DNA from: Polynucleobacter asymbioticus QLW-P1DMWA-1
GTDB lineage: Bacteria > Pseudomonadota > Gammaproteobacteria > Burkholderiales > Burkholderiaceae
Length of the DNA: 64,000 bases
Reading direction: 5' to 3'
NCBI RefSeq assembly: GCF_000016345.1
Contig: NC_009379.1
Coordinates: 1,178,001-1,242,000 of the forward strand
The position numbers were made by a program, and so were the translations under genes. This document shows, piece after piece, positions 8,861 to 17,957 of this stretch. The notes under the pieces were generated by a model, which was given only the letters and a program-made list of their open reading frames with translations, was not told the DNA's origin and did no database searches. How positions within the stretch are numbered: position 1 is the first letter of the stretch; the number at the start of each line of letters is the position of its first letter.

Positions 8861-8889
8861 TGGTGGGTAGAGTGGTGGGTAGAAGGCCC
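8861..8889 (+). repeat. Tandem 11-bp repeat plus copy 2 of the 18-bp island repeat
   Basis: tggtgggtaga occurs at 8861-8871 and again at 8873-8883 (12-bp period). The second unit is also the start of the copy that matches 6207-6224. It lies just outside the 3' end of tRNA-Ser, the usual place for integrase-related sequence. Confidence 0.5.
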
Positions 8890-8890
8890 T

Positions 8891-8921
8891 CAAAAAGAAA
8901 GAGCCCCATGGATAGGGGCTC
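8891..8921 (-). terminator. Rho-independent terminator of tRNA-Ser
   Basis: Reading the minus strand, GAGCCCC-TATCCAT-GGGGCTC forms a 7-bp GC-rich stem and is followed by TTTCTTTTTG. It begins 13 bases after the CCA end of the tRNA. Confidence 0.8.
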
Positions 8922-8933
8922 TCAGGGTGCTAC

Positions 8934-9024
8934 TGGCGGAAGAGGCGGGATTCGAACCCGCGGTAGGCTATTAACCTACGCACGCTTTCCAGGCGTGTGA
9001 CTTAAACCGCTCATCCACCCTTCC
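8934..9024 (-). tRNA. tRNA-Ser (anticodon GGA)
   Basis: The minus strand gives a class II tRNA with 7-bp acceptor GGAAGGG/CTCTTCC, anticodon loop CTGGAAA (GGA), a long variable arm (TAGGTTAATAGCCTA), T-loop GGTTCGAATCC and an encoded CCA. The defence island lies on its 3' side, the classic orientation for integration into a tRNA gene. The tRNA itself is intact. Confidence 0.97.
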
Positions 9025-9082
9025 GGAACCAATGATTATACGATTGCCGAAAGGGTTTGGCTCTAAATGCGAATTTGCCTGT

Positions 9083-11056
9083 TTAGAGAGACTCTTTGAG
9101 TTGGTCCAAAATCGCTGGATTTTCAAGGGTTGAGGTATCTTGAGTAACCTCTTCACCTTTAGCAATCACACGCAGCAAGCGGCGCATGATCTTGCCAGAG
9201 CGAGTTTTAGGCAAGTTATCGCCAAAACGCACATCCTTCGGTTTGGCGATCGGTCCGATCTCTTTCCCTACCCAATTACGCAATTCAGTAGCAATCTTCT
9301 TGGCTTCATCACCTGTTGGGCGACCACCTTTAAGAACTACGAATACGCAAATGGCTTCACCAGTCATATCGTCAGGGCGGCCAACTACTGCCGCTTCAGC
9401 AACCAATGGATTCGCTACCAAGCATGATTCAATTTCCATCGTGCCCATACGGTGACCAGAAACGTTCAATACGTCATCGATACGACCAGTAATAGTGAAG
9501 TAGCCTGTATCTTTATTGCGAATCGCGCCGTCACCTGCCAGATACAAAGTACCGCCCAACTCTTCTGGGAAATAGGATTTAACAAAACGGTCCGGATCAT
9601 TCCAAATCGTACGAATCATTGATGGCCATGGACGCTTCACAACCAAGATACCGCCTTGACCATTTGGTACATCTACACCAGCCTCATCCACAATCGCCGC
9701 CTTAATACCTGGTAGTGGCAATGTGCATGAACCAGGAATCATTGGGGTTGCGCCTGGCAATGGTGAAATCATATGACCACCAGTTTCTGTTTGCCAGAAT
9801 GTATCGGCGATTGGGCAACGTGAGCTGCCTACATTTTCGTAATACCACATCCATGCTTCAGGATTGATTGGCTCACCTACTGAACCCAAGAGACGCAATG
9901 AAGATAAGTCATAGCTCTTTGGATGTATTGACTCGTCATTGCTAGATGCTTTAATCAAAGAGCGAATCGCTGTTGGTGCTGTATAGAAAATACTTGCCTT
10001 ATGTTTTTGGATCATATCCCAGAAACGGCCGGCATTTGGATAAGTTGGCACGCCTTCAAACACGATCTCTGTGGCGCCTACTGCGAGTGGGCCATAAGTA
10101 ATATAAGAGTGGCCAGTTACCCAACCGATATCGGCAGTACACCAGAACACATCATTTGGTTTGATATCAAAAGTCCACTTCATTGTGAGAATTGCCCACA
10201 ATAAGTAGCCGCCTGTTGAGTGTTGTACGCCCTTTGGCTTGCCGGTTGAACCGGATGTATACAGAATAAATAGTGGATGCTCTGCGCTTACCCACTCTGG
10301 CTCGCAAGTTGCAGGCTCATTAGCCACAATTTCTTGCATCCAAACATCGCGGCCAGCTGTCATGGTGACTTCAGTGCCAGTACGCTTGCTGACGATGACA
10401 TGTTTTACATTGCCGCACTCGCCAGTGGAGAGCGCCTCATCACAGATGGCTTTTAATGGCAATGATTTGCCACCGCGGAATTGTCCGTCAGCAGTAATGA
10501 CTGCGACTGCACCCACGTCAACAATACGATCACGCAAGGCTTGAGCAGAAAAGCCACCAAACACTACAGAGTGAATTGCACCAATACGAGCACAAGCTTG
10601 CATCGCAACAATGCCTTCGATCGTCATCGCCATGTAAATAATGACGCGGTCACCTGACTTGATGCCCATCTTGCGAAGTGCATTTGCCATTTTGCAAACG
10701 CGCTCCAACATCTCTTTATAAGTAACTTTAGTTACTGTGCCATCGTCGGCTTCAAAAATGATGGCGACCTTATCGCCCAAACCATTTTCTACCTGGCGAT
10801 CTAAGCAGTTATAAGAAGCATTTGTAGTTCCATCTTCGAACCATTTATAGAAAGGCGCTTTTGATTCGTCCAAAACCTTGGTAAAAGGCTTTTTCCAGTA
10901 AATATTTTCTTTTGCAAGACGACCCCAAAAACCGTCATAATCTGCATCAGCCTCAGCACATAGCTTGTTATAAGCTTCCATACCTGGAATGGTGGCACCC
11001 TTAACAAAATCTGCAGGTGGGTTAAAAACGCGGTTTTCTTGCATTAATGGTTCCAT
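9083..11056 (-). CDS. acs: Acetyl-CoA synthetase (AMP-forming)
   Basis: Activates acetate to acetyl-CoA via acetyl-AMP. At 657 residues it has the full family length. Visible motifs are the ATP-binding loop [14 protein letters not shown], the adenylate motif [34 protein letters not shown] (hinge region) and the C-terminal [14 protein letters not shown], whose lysine is the known site of inactivating acetylation in this family. Two starts are possible (M1 or M5, 12 bases apart). It is divergent from fumarase with a 177-bp shared upstream region and appears monocistronic. It would feed acetate into the TCA cycle, which fits its fumarase neighbour. Confidence 0.98.
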   Translation of the reverse strand: MEPLMQENRVFNPPADFVKGATIPGMEAYNKLCAEADADYDGFWGRLAKENIYWKKPFTKVLDESKAPFYKWFEDGTTNASYNCLDRQVENGLGDKVAIIFEADDGTVTKVTYKEMLERVCKMANALRKMGIKSGDRVIIYMAMTIEGIVAMQACARIGAIHSVVFGGFSAQALRDRIVDVGAVAVITADGQFRGGKSLPLKAICDEALSTGECGNVKHVIVSKRTGTEVTMTAGRDVWMQEIVANEPATCEPEWVSAEHPLFILYTSGSTGKPKGVQHSTGGYLLWAILTMKWTFDIKPNDVFWCTADIGWVTGHSYITYGPLAVGATEIVFEGVPTYPNAGRFWDMIQKHKASIFYTAPTAIRSLIKASSNDESIHPKSYDLSSLRLLGSVGEPINPEAWMWYYENVGSSRCPIADTFWQTETGGHMISPLPGATPMIPGSCTLPLPGIKAAIVDEAGVDVPNGQGGILVVKRPWPSMIRTIWNDPDRFVKSYFPEELGGTLYLAGDGAIRNKDTGYFTITGRIDDVLNVSGHRMGTMEIESCLVANPLVAEAAVVGRPDDMTGEAICVFVVLKGGRPTGDEAKKIATELRNWVGKEIGPIAKPKDVRFGDNLPKTRSGKIMRRLLRVIAKGEEVTQDTSTLENPAILDQLKESL

Positions 11057-11233
11057 GCTTCACAGCCCTCAAATTGATAATCAATAATCTATTTACATCT
11101 ACAAAAGCGCGAAAATATCGCAAAATGACAGGTTTACACCCTCAAGACCTAAGAAGATAAGTGAAAACACGGGGGATTTGCTCTATGGCAAACCCTTAAA
11201 ATAGGGCAAACCTTAATATTTAAGCTAAAAACC

Positions 11234-12757
11234 ATGACCAAAATCAAACAAAACGACCTCATTCAAAGCGTTGCCGATGCATTTCAGTTCATTTCTTACT
11301 ACCACCCCAAGGACTTTATTGATGCCATGGGCAAAGCTTATGAACTAGAAAAAGGTGAAGCTGCTAAAGATGCCATCGCTCAAATTCTGACCAATAGCCG
11401 CATGTGTGCGGAAGGTCATCGCCCTCTTTGCCAAGATACGGGTATTTCTTTGGTATTCCTCAAGATCGGTATGAACGTTCAGTGGCCTGATGCCACCATG
11501 AGCGTAACTGAGATGGTGAATGAAGGTGTACGTCGTGCCTACCTAAATCCAGACAATATGTTGCGTGCTTCTGTATTGGCTGATCCTGCAGGTAAACGTA
11601 AAAATACTGGTGACAACACTCCCGCCGTTGTTCATTACGAAATCGTACCTGGCGATGATGTAGAAGTGATCTGTGCCGCAAAAGGTGGTGGCTCTGAAAA
11701 CAAAGCCAAGATGGTCATGCTCAACCCATCCGACTCGATTGTGGATTGGGTTGTTAAAACTGTTCCCACTATGGGTGCTGGTTGGTGCCCTCCCGGCATT
11801 CTCGGCATTGGTATTGGTGGCACCCCTGAAAAAGCGATGTTAATGGCCAAGGAAGCCTTGATGGGGCCTGTAGATATTCAAGAACTCATTGAGCGCGGCC
11901 CAAAGAATCGTGTTGAAGAACTCCGTCTAGAGATTTTTGACAAGGTAAATAAATTAGGTATTGGTGCACAAGGCTTGGGTGGTCTGTCTACCGTCTTGGA
12001 TATTAAGATTTTGGATTACCCAACGCATGCCGCATCTTTACCAGTTGCGATGATTCCGAACTGTGCTGCTACACGCCACGTGCATTTCCACTTGCATGGT
12101 GATGGTCCGGCTAAATTAGAAATACCTTCTTTATCCGATTGGCCAGATGTTACTTGGACACCGGATGTTAAAAAATCTAAGCGAGTCAATCTAGATACCT
12201 TGACGGCCGAAGAAGTAGCTAGCTGGAAACCAGGCGAAACTTTATTACTCAACGGCAAGATTTTGACTGGTCGCGATGCTGCGCATAAACGTATTCAGGA
12301 CATGCTAGCTAAGGGTGAAGAGTTGCCTGTGAGCTTTAAAAATAGAGTGATTTATTACGTTGGCCCAGTAGATCCTGTACGTGATGAAGTTGTCGGCCCT
12401 GCAGGTCCGACTACCTCAACCCGAATGGATAAGTTCACTGAAATGATGCTGGCTAAAACAGGTCTTATTTCTATGATCGGTAAAGCTGAGCGTGGCCCTG
12501 CCGCGATTGAAGCCATTAAAAAGCATAAATCAGCCTATTTAATGGCTGTTGGTGGTGCCGCCTACTTAGTTTCTAAAGCCATTCAGCATTCCAAAGTAGT
12601 TGGTTTTGCGGACTTGGGAATGGAAGCCATTTACGAGTTTGATGTCAAAGATATGCCGGTAACCGTGGCAGTGAACTCCGAGGGAATCTCAATGCATGAG
12701 ACTGGACCAAAAGAGTGGCAAGCCAAAATTGGCAATATCCCAGTCACCATTGCTTAA
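11234..12757 (+). CDS. fumA: Class I fumarate hydratase (4Fe-4S)
   Basis: Interconverts fumarate and malate in the TCA cycle. The 507-residue length and the fused alpha and beta regions match class I fumarases. The N-terminal part has SRMCAEGHRPLCQDTG with the first cluster cysteine and KGGGSENKAKMVML. A further ligand appears in MGAGWCPPGILGIGIGG, and C-terminal substrate residues are in GPVDPVRDEVVGPAGPTTS. The enzyme is expected to be oxygen-sensitive because of its Fe-S cluster. I use the symbol fumA for the class; a paralogue elsewhere could carry that name. murI begins 18 bp downstream, so the two may be co-transcribed. Confidence 0.95.
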   Translation: MTKIKQNDLIQSVADAFQFISYYHPKDFIDAMGKAYELEKGEAAKDAIAQILTNSRMCAEGHRPLCQDTGISLVFLKIGMNVQWPDATMSVTEMVNEGVRRAYLNPDNMLRASVLADPAGKRKNTGDNTPAVVHYEIVPGDDVEVICAAKGGGSENKAKMVMLNPSDSIVDWVVKTVPTMGAGWCPPGILGIGIGGTPEKAMLMAKEALMGPVDIQELIERGPKNRVEELRLEIFDKVNKLGIGAQGLGGLSTVLDIKILDYPTHAASLPVAMIPNCAATRHVHFHLHGDGPAKLEIPSLSDWPDVTWTPDVKKSKRVNLDTLTAEEVASWKPGETLLLNGKILTGRDAAHKRIQDMLAKGEELPVSFKNRVIYYVGPVDPVRDEVVGPAGPTTSTRMDKFTEMMLAKTGLISMIGKAERGPAAIEAIKKHKSAYLMAVGGAAYLVSKAIQHSKVVGFADLGMEAIYEFDVKDMPVTVAVNSEGISMHETGPKEWQAKIGNIPVTIA

Positions 12758-12775
12758 CTCGTAAATAGATCTGCA

Positions 12776-13582
12776 TTGGCTCTCATCGGGGTTTTTGATT
12801 CTGGCGTAGGAGGCTTGTCCATCTTGGATGAGGCTCTGCGCCAGCTTCCTGAAAACGATTACCTCTATCTTGCAGATTCAGCTAATGCACCCTATGGGGA
12901 GCGTTCGAGCGATTGGATTGCGCAACGCAGTTTGGCTTTATGTCGTTATCTTGCTAATGAAGGGTGTGACGCAATCGTCGTTGCCTGTAATACCGCCACA
13001 GCCCAAGCGATTCAAGAAATTCGTGCGCAATTATCCATCCCCGTTATTGGTGTGGAGCCCGGTATTAAGCCTGCAGCAATGCATACCCAAAACGGTATCG
13101 TGGGTGTCTTGGCAACCGAAGCCACATTGAAGAGCGATAAATTTAACGCACTGCTTGCAACCCTACCTAGCAACTGTCGCTTCATCAAGCAAGCTGGCGA
13201 AGGCTTAGTACCACTGATTGAATCTGGAAACGCAAATAGCGAAGAAACCTTAGAGCTTCTAGCAAAACATCTAGAGCCCATACAGGATGCGGGCTCAGAC
13301 ACGATTGTGCTTGGCTGTACCCACTACCCTTTTTTAAGAAAATCGATTCGCAAGCTCTTGGGCGATTCCATTACCTTAATTGATACGAGTGATGCAGTTG
13401 TAAGACAACTTAAGAGACAACTGGAGTTACTGCAAAATCTCTCCACAAAAAAAGATGTGGGCTCAGTAACTTTTATCAGCAGTAAGAATGAGGATCGTTT
13501 GCTTTCAATGGCAAGCGATCTCTTGTCGTGTGATTTAAGTTTGCATGCAGTGACCACTCAGCTGCTAGGTGACATCGGATGA
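12776..13582 (+). CDS. murI: Glutamate racemase
   Basis: Makes D-glutamate for peptidoglycan. It has the N-terminal FDSGVGGLSIL, the first catalytic cysteine in VVACNTATA and the second in VLGCTHYPFL; both are intact. The length of 268 residues is usual. The start is a TTG with no clear Shine-Dalgarno; no in-frame ATG precedes the conserved ALIGVFDSG, so TTG is the only sensible choice. Its stop overlaps the tonB start by 4 bp (ATGA), which couples a cytosolic cell-wall enzyme to an energy-transduction operon; this is probably positional rather than functional. Confidence 0.96.
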   Translation: MALIGVFDSGVGGLSILDEALRQLPENDYLYLADSANAPYGERSSDWIAQRSLALCRYLANEGCDAIVVACNTATAQAIQEIRAQLSIPVIGVEPGIKPAAMHTQNGIVGVLATEATLKSDKFNALLATLPSNCRFIKQAGEGLVPLIESGNANSEETLELLAKHLEPIQDAGSDTIVLGCTHYPFLRKSIRKLLGDSITLIDTSDAVVRQLKRQLELLQNLSTKKDVGSVTFISSKNEDRLLSMASDLLSCDLSLHAVTTQLLGDIG

Positions 13583-14283
13583 GTACCTTCTTGCAAAAAC
13601 TGGACTCACATCTCCCGTTCAATAAAACCGAGCGCATCATTATTGCCATCGTACTTTTATTACACGCACTGCCTGCACTTGAATTTTTGCACTGGAGCGC
13701 ACCCAAGCCGCAGTTAGACGATACGCGAGTGATGGCCAATTTAGTGAGTCCGGATACTGCCGGAGCTAAAGCAGAACAAGCTCCTGCAGCCCCGCCACCA
13801 AAACCCAAAGAAGAGCCGAAAAAGAAAAAAGCGGAAGAAAAGCCGAGCCAGAAACCAACCCCTAAACAAGCATCTGAGGCGCCTACGCCTCCAAGCCCAC
13901 AGCAAAGCAAGAGCGATGCATCTTCATCGCAAAGCCAGATGCAAAATGCCTCGGTAGCCCCTGCAACTAGCGGTGGTGCAAGCGGGACGCCTATTCAGAC
14001 TGACATTGGTAAACTGGTAGTGGTGTATCAACCAGATGCCGATGCCTACTACCCTTCATTCTCTAAACGCTCAGGCGAGCAAGGTGCAGTGGTAGTTCGG
14101 TTGATCATTGATGAAAGCGGTAGTGTTGAGGATGTTGCTCTATTGCAATCAAGCACCTTCCCTAGGCTGGATCGTGCAGCAACCGATATTGGTAAACGTT
14201 ATCGCTTTAAACCTTTTTTAGTCAATGGCGCACCACAAAAAATTTCTACCAACCTTTTAATTAAATTTAATCTGAAGAATTAA
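13579..14283 (+). CDS. tonB: TonB energy transducer
   Basis: Links the ExbBD proton motor to outer-membrane receptors. It has an N-terminal cytoplasmic stub and one membrane helix (about 14-33, IIIAIVLLLHALPALEFLHW), then a long proline/lysine/glutamate-rich rod (about 60-115) for spanning the periplasm. The C-terminal TonB domain (about 145-234) contains YYPSFSKRSGEQGAVVVRL. At 234 residues it is normal. It is the first gene of tonB-exbB-exbD, the usual betaproteobacterial order. No TonB-dependent receptor is in the window, so its cargo is unknown. Confidence 0.93.
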   Translation: MSTFLQKLDSHLPFNKTERIIIAIVLLLHALPALEFLHWSAPKPQLDDTRVMANLVSPDTAGAKAEQAPAAPPPKPKEEPKKKKAEEKPSQKPTPKQASEAPTPPSPQQSKSDASSSQSQMQNASVAPATSGGASGTPIQTDIGKLVVVYQPDADAYYPSFSKRSGEQGAVVVRLIIDESGSVEDVALLQSSTFPRLDRAATDIGKRYRFKPFLVNGAPQKISTNLLIKFNLKN

Positions 14284-14288
14284 CAACC

Positions 14289-14981
14289 ATGAATACACCT
14301 TTTGGTATCGCAAATCTATGGCTTGAAGGCGATGGCATTACTCGATTTGTTGCGATTGCATTGCTTATTTGCTCAATTGTGACTTGGGTCATTTTGCTTA
14401 CCCGCTTTTGGGAATTGCGCAATCTTCGCAAGCTTAAACCAGAACTGGAACAATTTTGGCGCGCTACTTCTTATGAACAAGGGCTCGCATCGTTTAGCAA
14501 TCATGCCGCTAACCCTTATTATCAAATTGCAAAATCAGCAGCTACTGCATCAACTCACCATCAAAGCCAATCAAGCAATCGCCGTGAGCTATTGCAAACA
14601 CTGAACTATTCAGAGTGGATGGCAAGAAGCATTAAAAATGGCATAGATTCGATCGCAGCCAGCCTTCAGAAGGGATTAACTTTCCTGGGGTCCACAGGTG
14701 CAGTAGCTCCATTTATTGGTTTATTCGGTACCGTATGGGGCATCTATCACGCACTGATCGCTATCAGCAGCTCTGGCAGCGCGCAGTTAGATCAAGTGGC
14801 TGGGCCAATTGGTGAGGCACTCATCATGACCGCCCTTGGTTTAGCGGTAGCTATTCCAGCGGTGCTCGGGTTTAATGCCTTGAACCGCGGTAATAAGCTA
14901 TTGGTTGCAGAGCTTAATCGCTTTGGCAATGACCTGTTAGCCTACTTTGTCACTGGCGCACGTGTGAAGTCCGGAGAATAA
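14289..14981 (+). CDS. exbB: ExbB-type proton channel subunit (MotA/TolQ/ExbB family)
   Basis: Inner-membrane motor subunit. Three membrane helices are visible (about 17-37, 138-160 and 173-195). The family core is FLGSTGAVAPFIGLFGTVWG followed by a GPIGEALIMTALGLAVAIPAV stretch with the conserved threonine and glycine pattern of the pore helices. The length of 230 residues is typical. It starts 5 bp after tonB and ends 2 bp before exbD, so the three are one translation unit. The tonB context favours ExbB over TolQ. Confidence 0.93.
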   Translation: MNTPFGIANLWLEGDGITRFVAIALLICSIVTWVILLTRFWELRNLRKLKPELEQFWRATSYEQGLASFSNHAANPYYQIAKSAATASTHHQSQSSNRRELLQTLNYSEWMARSIKNGIDSIAASLQKGLTFLGSTGAVAPFIGLFGTVWGIYHALIAISSSGSAQLDQVAGPIGEALIMTALGLAVAIPAVLGFNALNRGNKLLVAELNRFGNDLLAYFVTGARVKSGE

Positions 14982-14983
14982 GC

Positions 14984-15397
14984 ATGTCTTTTAATATTCC
15001 GGACGATCACAATGATGATGCCATCATGGCGGAGATCAATATGACTCCGATGGTGGACATCATGTTGGTACTGCTAATCATCTTCATTATTACCCTGCCT
15101 GTAATCCAACAAGCTGTAAAGGTTGAACTACCAAAGGCCAATAGCGTTCGCAACGAAGTCAAGCCAGAATCCGTTCAGCTATCAATAGACGCTAAAGGAC
15201 AAATCTTTTGGAATAGCACGCCAATTGATCTCAAGACATTTGATGGCTATGCTGAAAAAGCAGCGCAAAAAGATCCACAACCCGAAATTAATCTACGCGC
15301 AGATAAGTCGGTTCAATATGAATATGTGGCTCAAGTATTGGCTGCATCGCGCCGCGCGGGTTTAACTAAGCTCGGGTTTGTTACAGAGCCTAATTAA
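14984..15397 (+). CDS. exbD: ExbD-type biopolymer transport subunit
   Basis: Stator partner of ExbB. Its N-terminal helix contains the protonatable aspartate in NMTPMVDIMLVLLIIF, preceded by the acidic cytoplasmic stretch typical of ExbD. The periplasmic domain ends with LAASRRAGLTKLGFVTEP, the family's C-terminal signature. The length of 137 residues is normal. It is the last gene of the operon; a weak hairpin (AAAGG...CCTTT, about 15396-15412) follows its stop. Confidence 0.93.
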   Translation: MSFNIPDDHNDDAIMAEINMTPMVDIMLVLLIIFIITLPVIQQAVKVELPKANSVRNEVKPESVQLSIDAKGQIFWNSTPIDLKTFDGYAEKAAQKDPQPEINLRADKSVQYEYVAQVLAASRRAGLTKLGFVTEPN

Positions 15398-15412
15398 AGG
15401 CAAAGCCCTTTT

Positions 15413-15877
15413 CTAACGGACTTTTGCGGGTTGACAAGTTTCTTCGCTGAGATGAGTTCCATTGCCAAGATTGGCACCCAAAATGCCGCCATGGATCTCT
15501 TCAGTCTTGGTTAATTTTCCCGTATTGCGATTCAAATTGATTTGGGTTGAAAAAGTGCCCGCGGAATAGGTAATTCCATTTAGCACTTCAGGTTCAAAGC
15601 TAGCCTGAATATTTATTAAGATCGTGCTGGCATTAATGACGATACTTTTTACTACTTGAGTACCGTTTGCATCGGATTGATCCAAGTCGCGATCATCTAG
15701 ATAGATCTTTGCTTTTTGACTTACCGTCGCAGGAACAATTTTCATCTCATAGTCTTCAGTGTAATTTTTCTCAACCCTTTGACAATCGAATAAAAGCATA
15801 TCTGCTGCCTGAGCAGCAGATGCTATCGTCATCATAAGGGTGATAAAGATGAATACGCGATATGCCATCTTCTTCAT
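15413..15877 (-). CDS. Small exported protein of unknown function
   Basis: The ATG at 15877 gives about 154 residues, beginning MKKMAYRVFIFITLMMT with a clear signal peptide ending AQA-AD. The longer frame back to 15904 uses TTG and is less likely. The mature protein has two cysteines (FDCQRVEKNY near its start and EETCQPAKVR at its end) that could form a disulfide, and beta-rich sequence between them (STILINIQASF, GTFSTQINLN). No family is recognised. It is the last gene of the minus-strand run that starts with the giant exoprotein, 38 bp after the TAXI-like gene, so it is likely co-transcribed with it. Confidence 0.65.
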   Translation of the reverse strand: MKKMAYRVFIFITLMMTIASAAQAADMLLFDCQRVEKNYTEDYEMKIVPATVSQKAKIYLDDRDLDQSDANGTQVVKSIVINASTILINIQASFEPEVLNGITYSAGTFSTQINLNRNTGKLTKTEEIHGGILGANLGNGTHLSEETCQPAKVR

Positions 15878-15915
15878 TGCAAATTCAAATAGACGCTTTA
15901 GCAATACAAGATCTG

Positions 15916-17106
15916 TTACGTGAGCTTGGAGATGCTGCTGGAAAGATTATCCATATGATCTCCCACAGTAGGAGCGTCACTCTTTTTCTTATCACCATCC
16001 TCACCGTCACCCTCCTCATCATCCGTTGGACCTTTAAACCACTTAAATACAACGAGGGCAATGGATGCGAGCGTCATAATCAGCCCAAACAAACCTTTGA
16101 TTTGATCAATCATTTGCGAGGTAATCAAAGGCTGCTTGCTAGCGATATACATATCAGTCCCATTGGATATGGGGAACCCTGAAGGGGTGAGGATCTTATC
16201 CTCTGAAATTGGAATGGCTACGATAGATGCAATCTTGGGTTTATATAGAACTTCTAGCAGCTTAGAGATGGCGCGAGGATCCACTTCTTTATTGGCCAAG
16301 AGATTCAGGTTCACGCCGATGACATGTATGTCAGAAGCCGGTACCGGTGGGGCAATTCGATACATATATGCCAAAATTTTGGCATCAGACACCCAGCCCA
16401 TGCGCATCGCCAATGATGCCGGGAATGGCATTTCAAGTAATTGATATCCCCTCTTTTGAACTAAAAAATCAACCACCGCTGAAGGAGCATACGAAATTTG
16501 AACAATGACTTGCGGAAGTTTTTCGGGCTTCATGCCCAATAGCTCTTCATCATTAAAATTTGTCTCTACATAATCTACTTCCGGCACCAAGCCGGAAAAG
16601 CGCAGCATTTGGTTGGAGACAATACTAGGGCCACCATTCTTTTCACCCAGATTGACTTGCTTGCCGCGAATATCCTGAATTGTTTTGACATCATCCTTAA
16701 CTAAAAATTGAATCAGCTGAGGGGGCATCGAGGCAACTTGGGTAACATTGTCATAACCCATAGGATCGATACCGCCTTGAACAAAGGCTAGATCCAATTT
16801 TCCAGCATTTAATTCATTAAGAGCCTCGAATGAACCGGCCATTGGCACAATCGTTAGTGAAATATTGCGCTGAGCCGCTTCAGCCTGTAATACCTTGGTC
16901 AAATAATGACTCTTGGATAGCATGCCGCCACCGCTGATAGTCAACTCATAATGGCGAGGATAAAGATCGTAGGCAAATTTTCCGGCTAGACCCAGCAGCA
17001 GCGCGATTAATAGTAGAGCCAAGCCTTTACGGATGTGATGCTTACCTCTTATCCAGTCTAGAGCTTTAAATACATACTCTTCAATTTCGTTCGGGATATC
17101 TGACAT
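15916..17106 (-). CDS. TAXI-family (TRAP-associated) binding protein anchored at both ends
   Basis: The 396-residue protein has a TAXI/NMT1-like periplasmic binding domain: GGGMLSKSHYLTKVLQAEA, then GSFEALNELNAGKLDLAFVQ and GKQVNLGEKNGGPSIVSNQM. Unusually it has a membrane helix at each end (about 28-47 and 338-356). The N-terminus and a strongly acidic C-terminal tail of about 39 residues (DDEEGDGEDGD near its start) would then be cytosolic. No TRAP membrane subunit is nearby. It begins 11 bp after a PstS-like gene. Its position suggests it senses or presents a ligand to a membrane partner rather than feeding a transporter; that is inference. Confidence 0.8.
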   Translation of the reverse strand: MSDIPNEIEEYVFKALDWIRGKHHIRKGLALLLIALLLGLAGKFAYDLYPRHYELTISGGGMLSKSHYLTKVLQAEAAQRNISLTIVPMAGSFEALNELNAGKLDLAFVQGGIDPMGYDNVTQVASMPPQLIQFLVKDDVKTIQDIRGKQVNLGEKNGGPSIVSNQMLRFSGLVPEVDYVETNFNDEELLGMKPEKLPQVIVQISYAPSAVVDFLVQKRGYQLLEMPFPASLAMRMGWVSDAKILAYMYRIAPPVPASDIHVIGVNLNLLANKEVDPRAISKLLEVLYKPKIASIVAIPISEDKILTPSGFPISNGTDMYIASKQPLITSQMIDQIKGLFGLIMTLASIALVVFKWFKGPTDDEEGDGEDGDKKKSDAPTVGDHMDNLSSSISKLT

Positions 17107-17117
17107 AAAACCAATTC

Positions 17118-17957
17118 CTATCGGGAAACCTGAGTCAAGCCATTCTTGACAAAAATATCTTGAGCATGCGAACTCAAACTATAGCGAACAAAATCTTTAG
17201 CAGTTTGACTGGCGGTAGTTCGGTTTACTAGAAACATATCCCTAGCCAATGGATACAACTTCAATAAGAGTGTCTTGTTGTTAATTTCTACGCCATTAAT
17301 AGCTAAGGTTTTAATCTTATCGCTAAGATTGCGTGTCGTCAGGTAACCAATTCCATACGGATCATTGGAAACTGAATTCGTTACATCCGCTGCGCTATTA
17401 CAGACCTGAGAATTTTTTGCATAAGGCGCACCACGCATGACCAAATCCTCGATAAAAGCCCGCGTAGTAGAGCCTTCAGCTCGGTTATAAATACTGATCT
17501 TTTTATTAGGCCCACCCACTTCGCTCCAATTGTCAATGGTCCCTTCTAATATGTTATTGAATTGATCAAGGGATATGCTCTTCACGGTCAAGTTGGAGTG
17601 AACAATAATAGCAATGCCTTCAATACCAATTAAATGACTATGAAAATCGAGATTAAATTCATCAAAATTTAAATCCCTGGACATCATTGCTAAATCAATG
17701 CCGCCATTTGCCAGGGCTGTTAACCCTGCGAATGAACCACCGCCCTCGATTGAGACTTTGGCGCTAGGATTCTTTTCTATGAATGGCGCAATCAATAAAG
17801 CCACAAAACGGGAAACCGCTTTGGACCCAGAAATCATCAGATCTTTTTGCGCTTTAATTGCAAAATAAGGATAAGCAAAATAACCGGCTATGGCTCCACC
17901 AACACCAACGGCAGTTATAACGCCCAACGCTTGAAGTAGTTGTCGACGATTCATCAT
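17118..17957 (-). CDS. PstS-like periplasmic binding protein with Tat-like/anchor N-terminus
   Basis: The 279-residue protein has an N-terminal NRRQLLQALG twin-arginine-like motif and a hydrophobic helix (about 11-33). A phosphate-type binding fold (PBP-like) follows: LMISGSKAVSRFVALLI, VSIEGGGSFAGLTALANG and LAMMSRDLNFDEF. NIVEGTIDNW-like spacing is seen in ILEGTIDNWSEVGG, and the serine/arginine pocket GSTTRAFIEDL is present. Phosphate binding is the family's usual role, but no pst permease or ATPase is near, so the ligand is unproven. It overlaps the preceding binding-protein gene by 4 bp. Confidence 0.8.
   Translation of the reverse strand: MMNRRQLLQALGVITAVGVGGAIAGYFAYPYFAIKAQKDLMISGSKAVSRFVALLIAPFIEKNPSAKVSIEGGGSFAGLTALANGGIDLAMMSRDLNFDEFNLDFHSHLIGIEGIAIIVHSNLTVKSISLDQFNNILEGTIDNWSEVGGPNKKISIYNRAEGSTTRAFIEDLVMRGAPYAKNSQVCNSAADVTNSVSNDPYGIGYLTTRNLSDKIKTLAINGVEINNKTLLLKLYPLARDMFLVNRTTASQTAKDFVRYSLSSHAQDIFVKNGLTQVSR

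Noticed and set aside
8800..9000. 66-codon plus-strand frame ending GGIRTRGRLLTYARFPGV
   Set aside because: This is the antisense translation of tRNA-Ser, a well-known false protein.
13476..13910. 144-codon minus-strand frame
   Set aside because: Antisense to murI/tonB, created by the Pro/Lys-rich codons of tonB.
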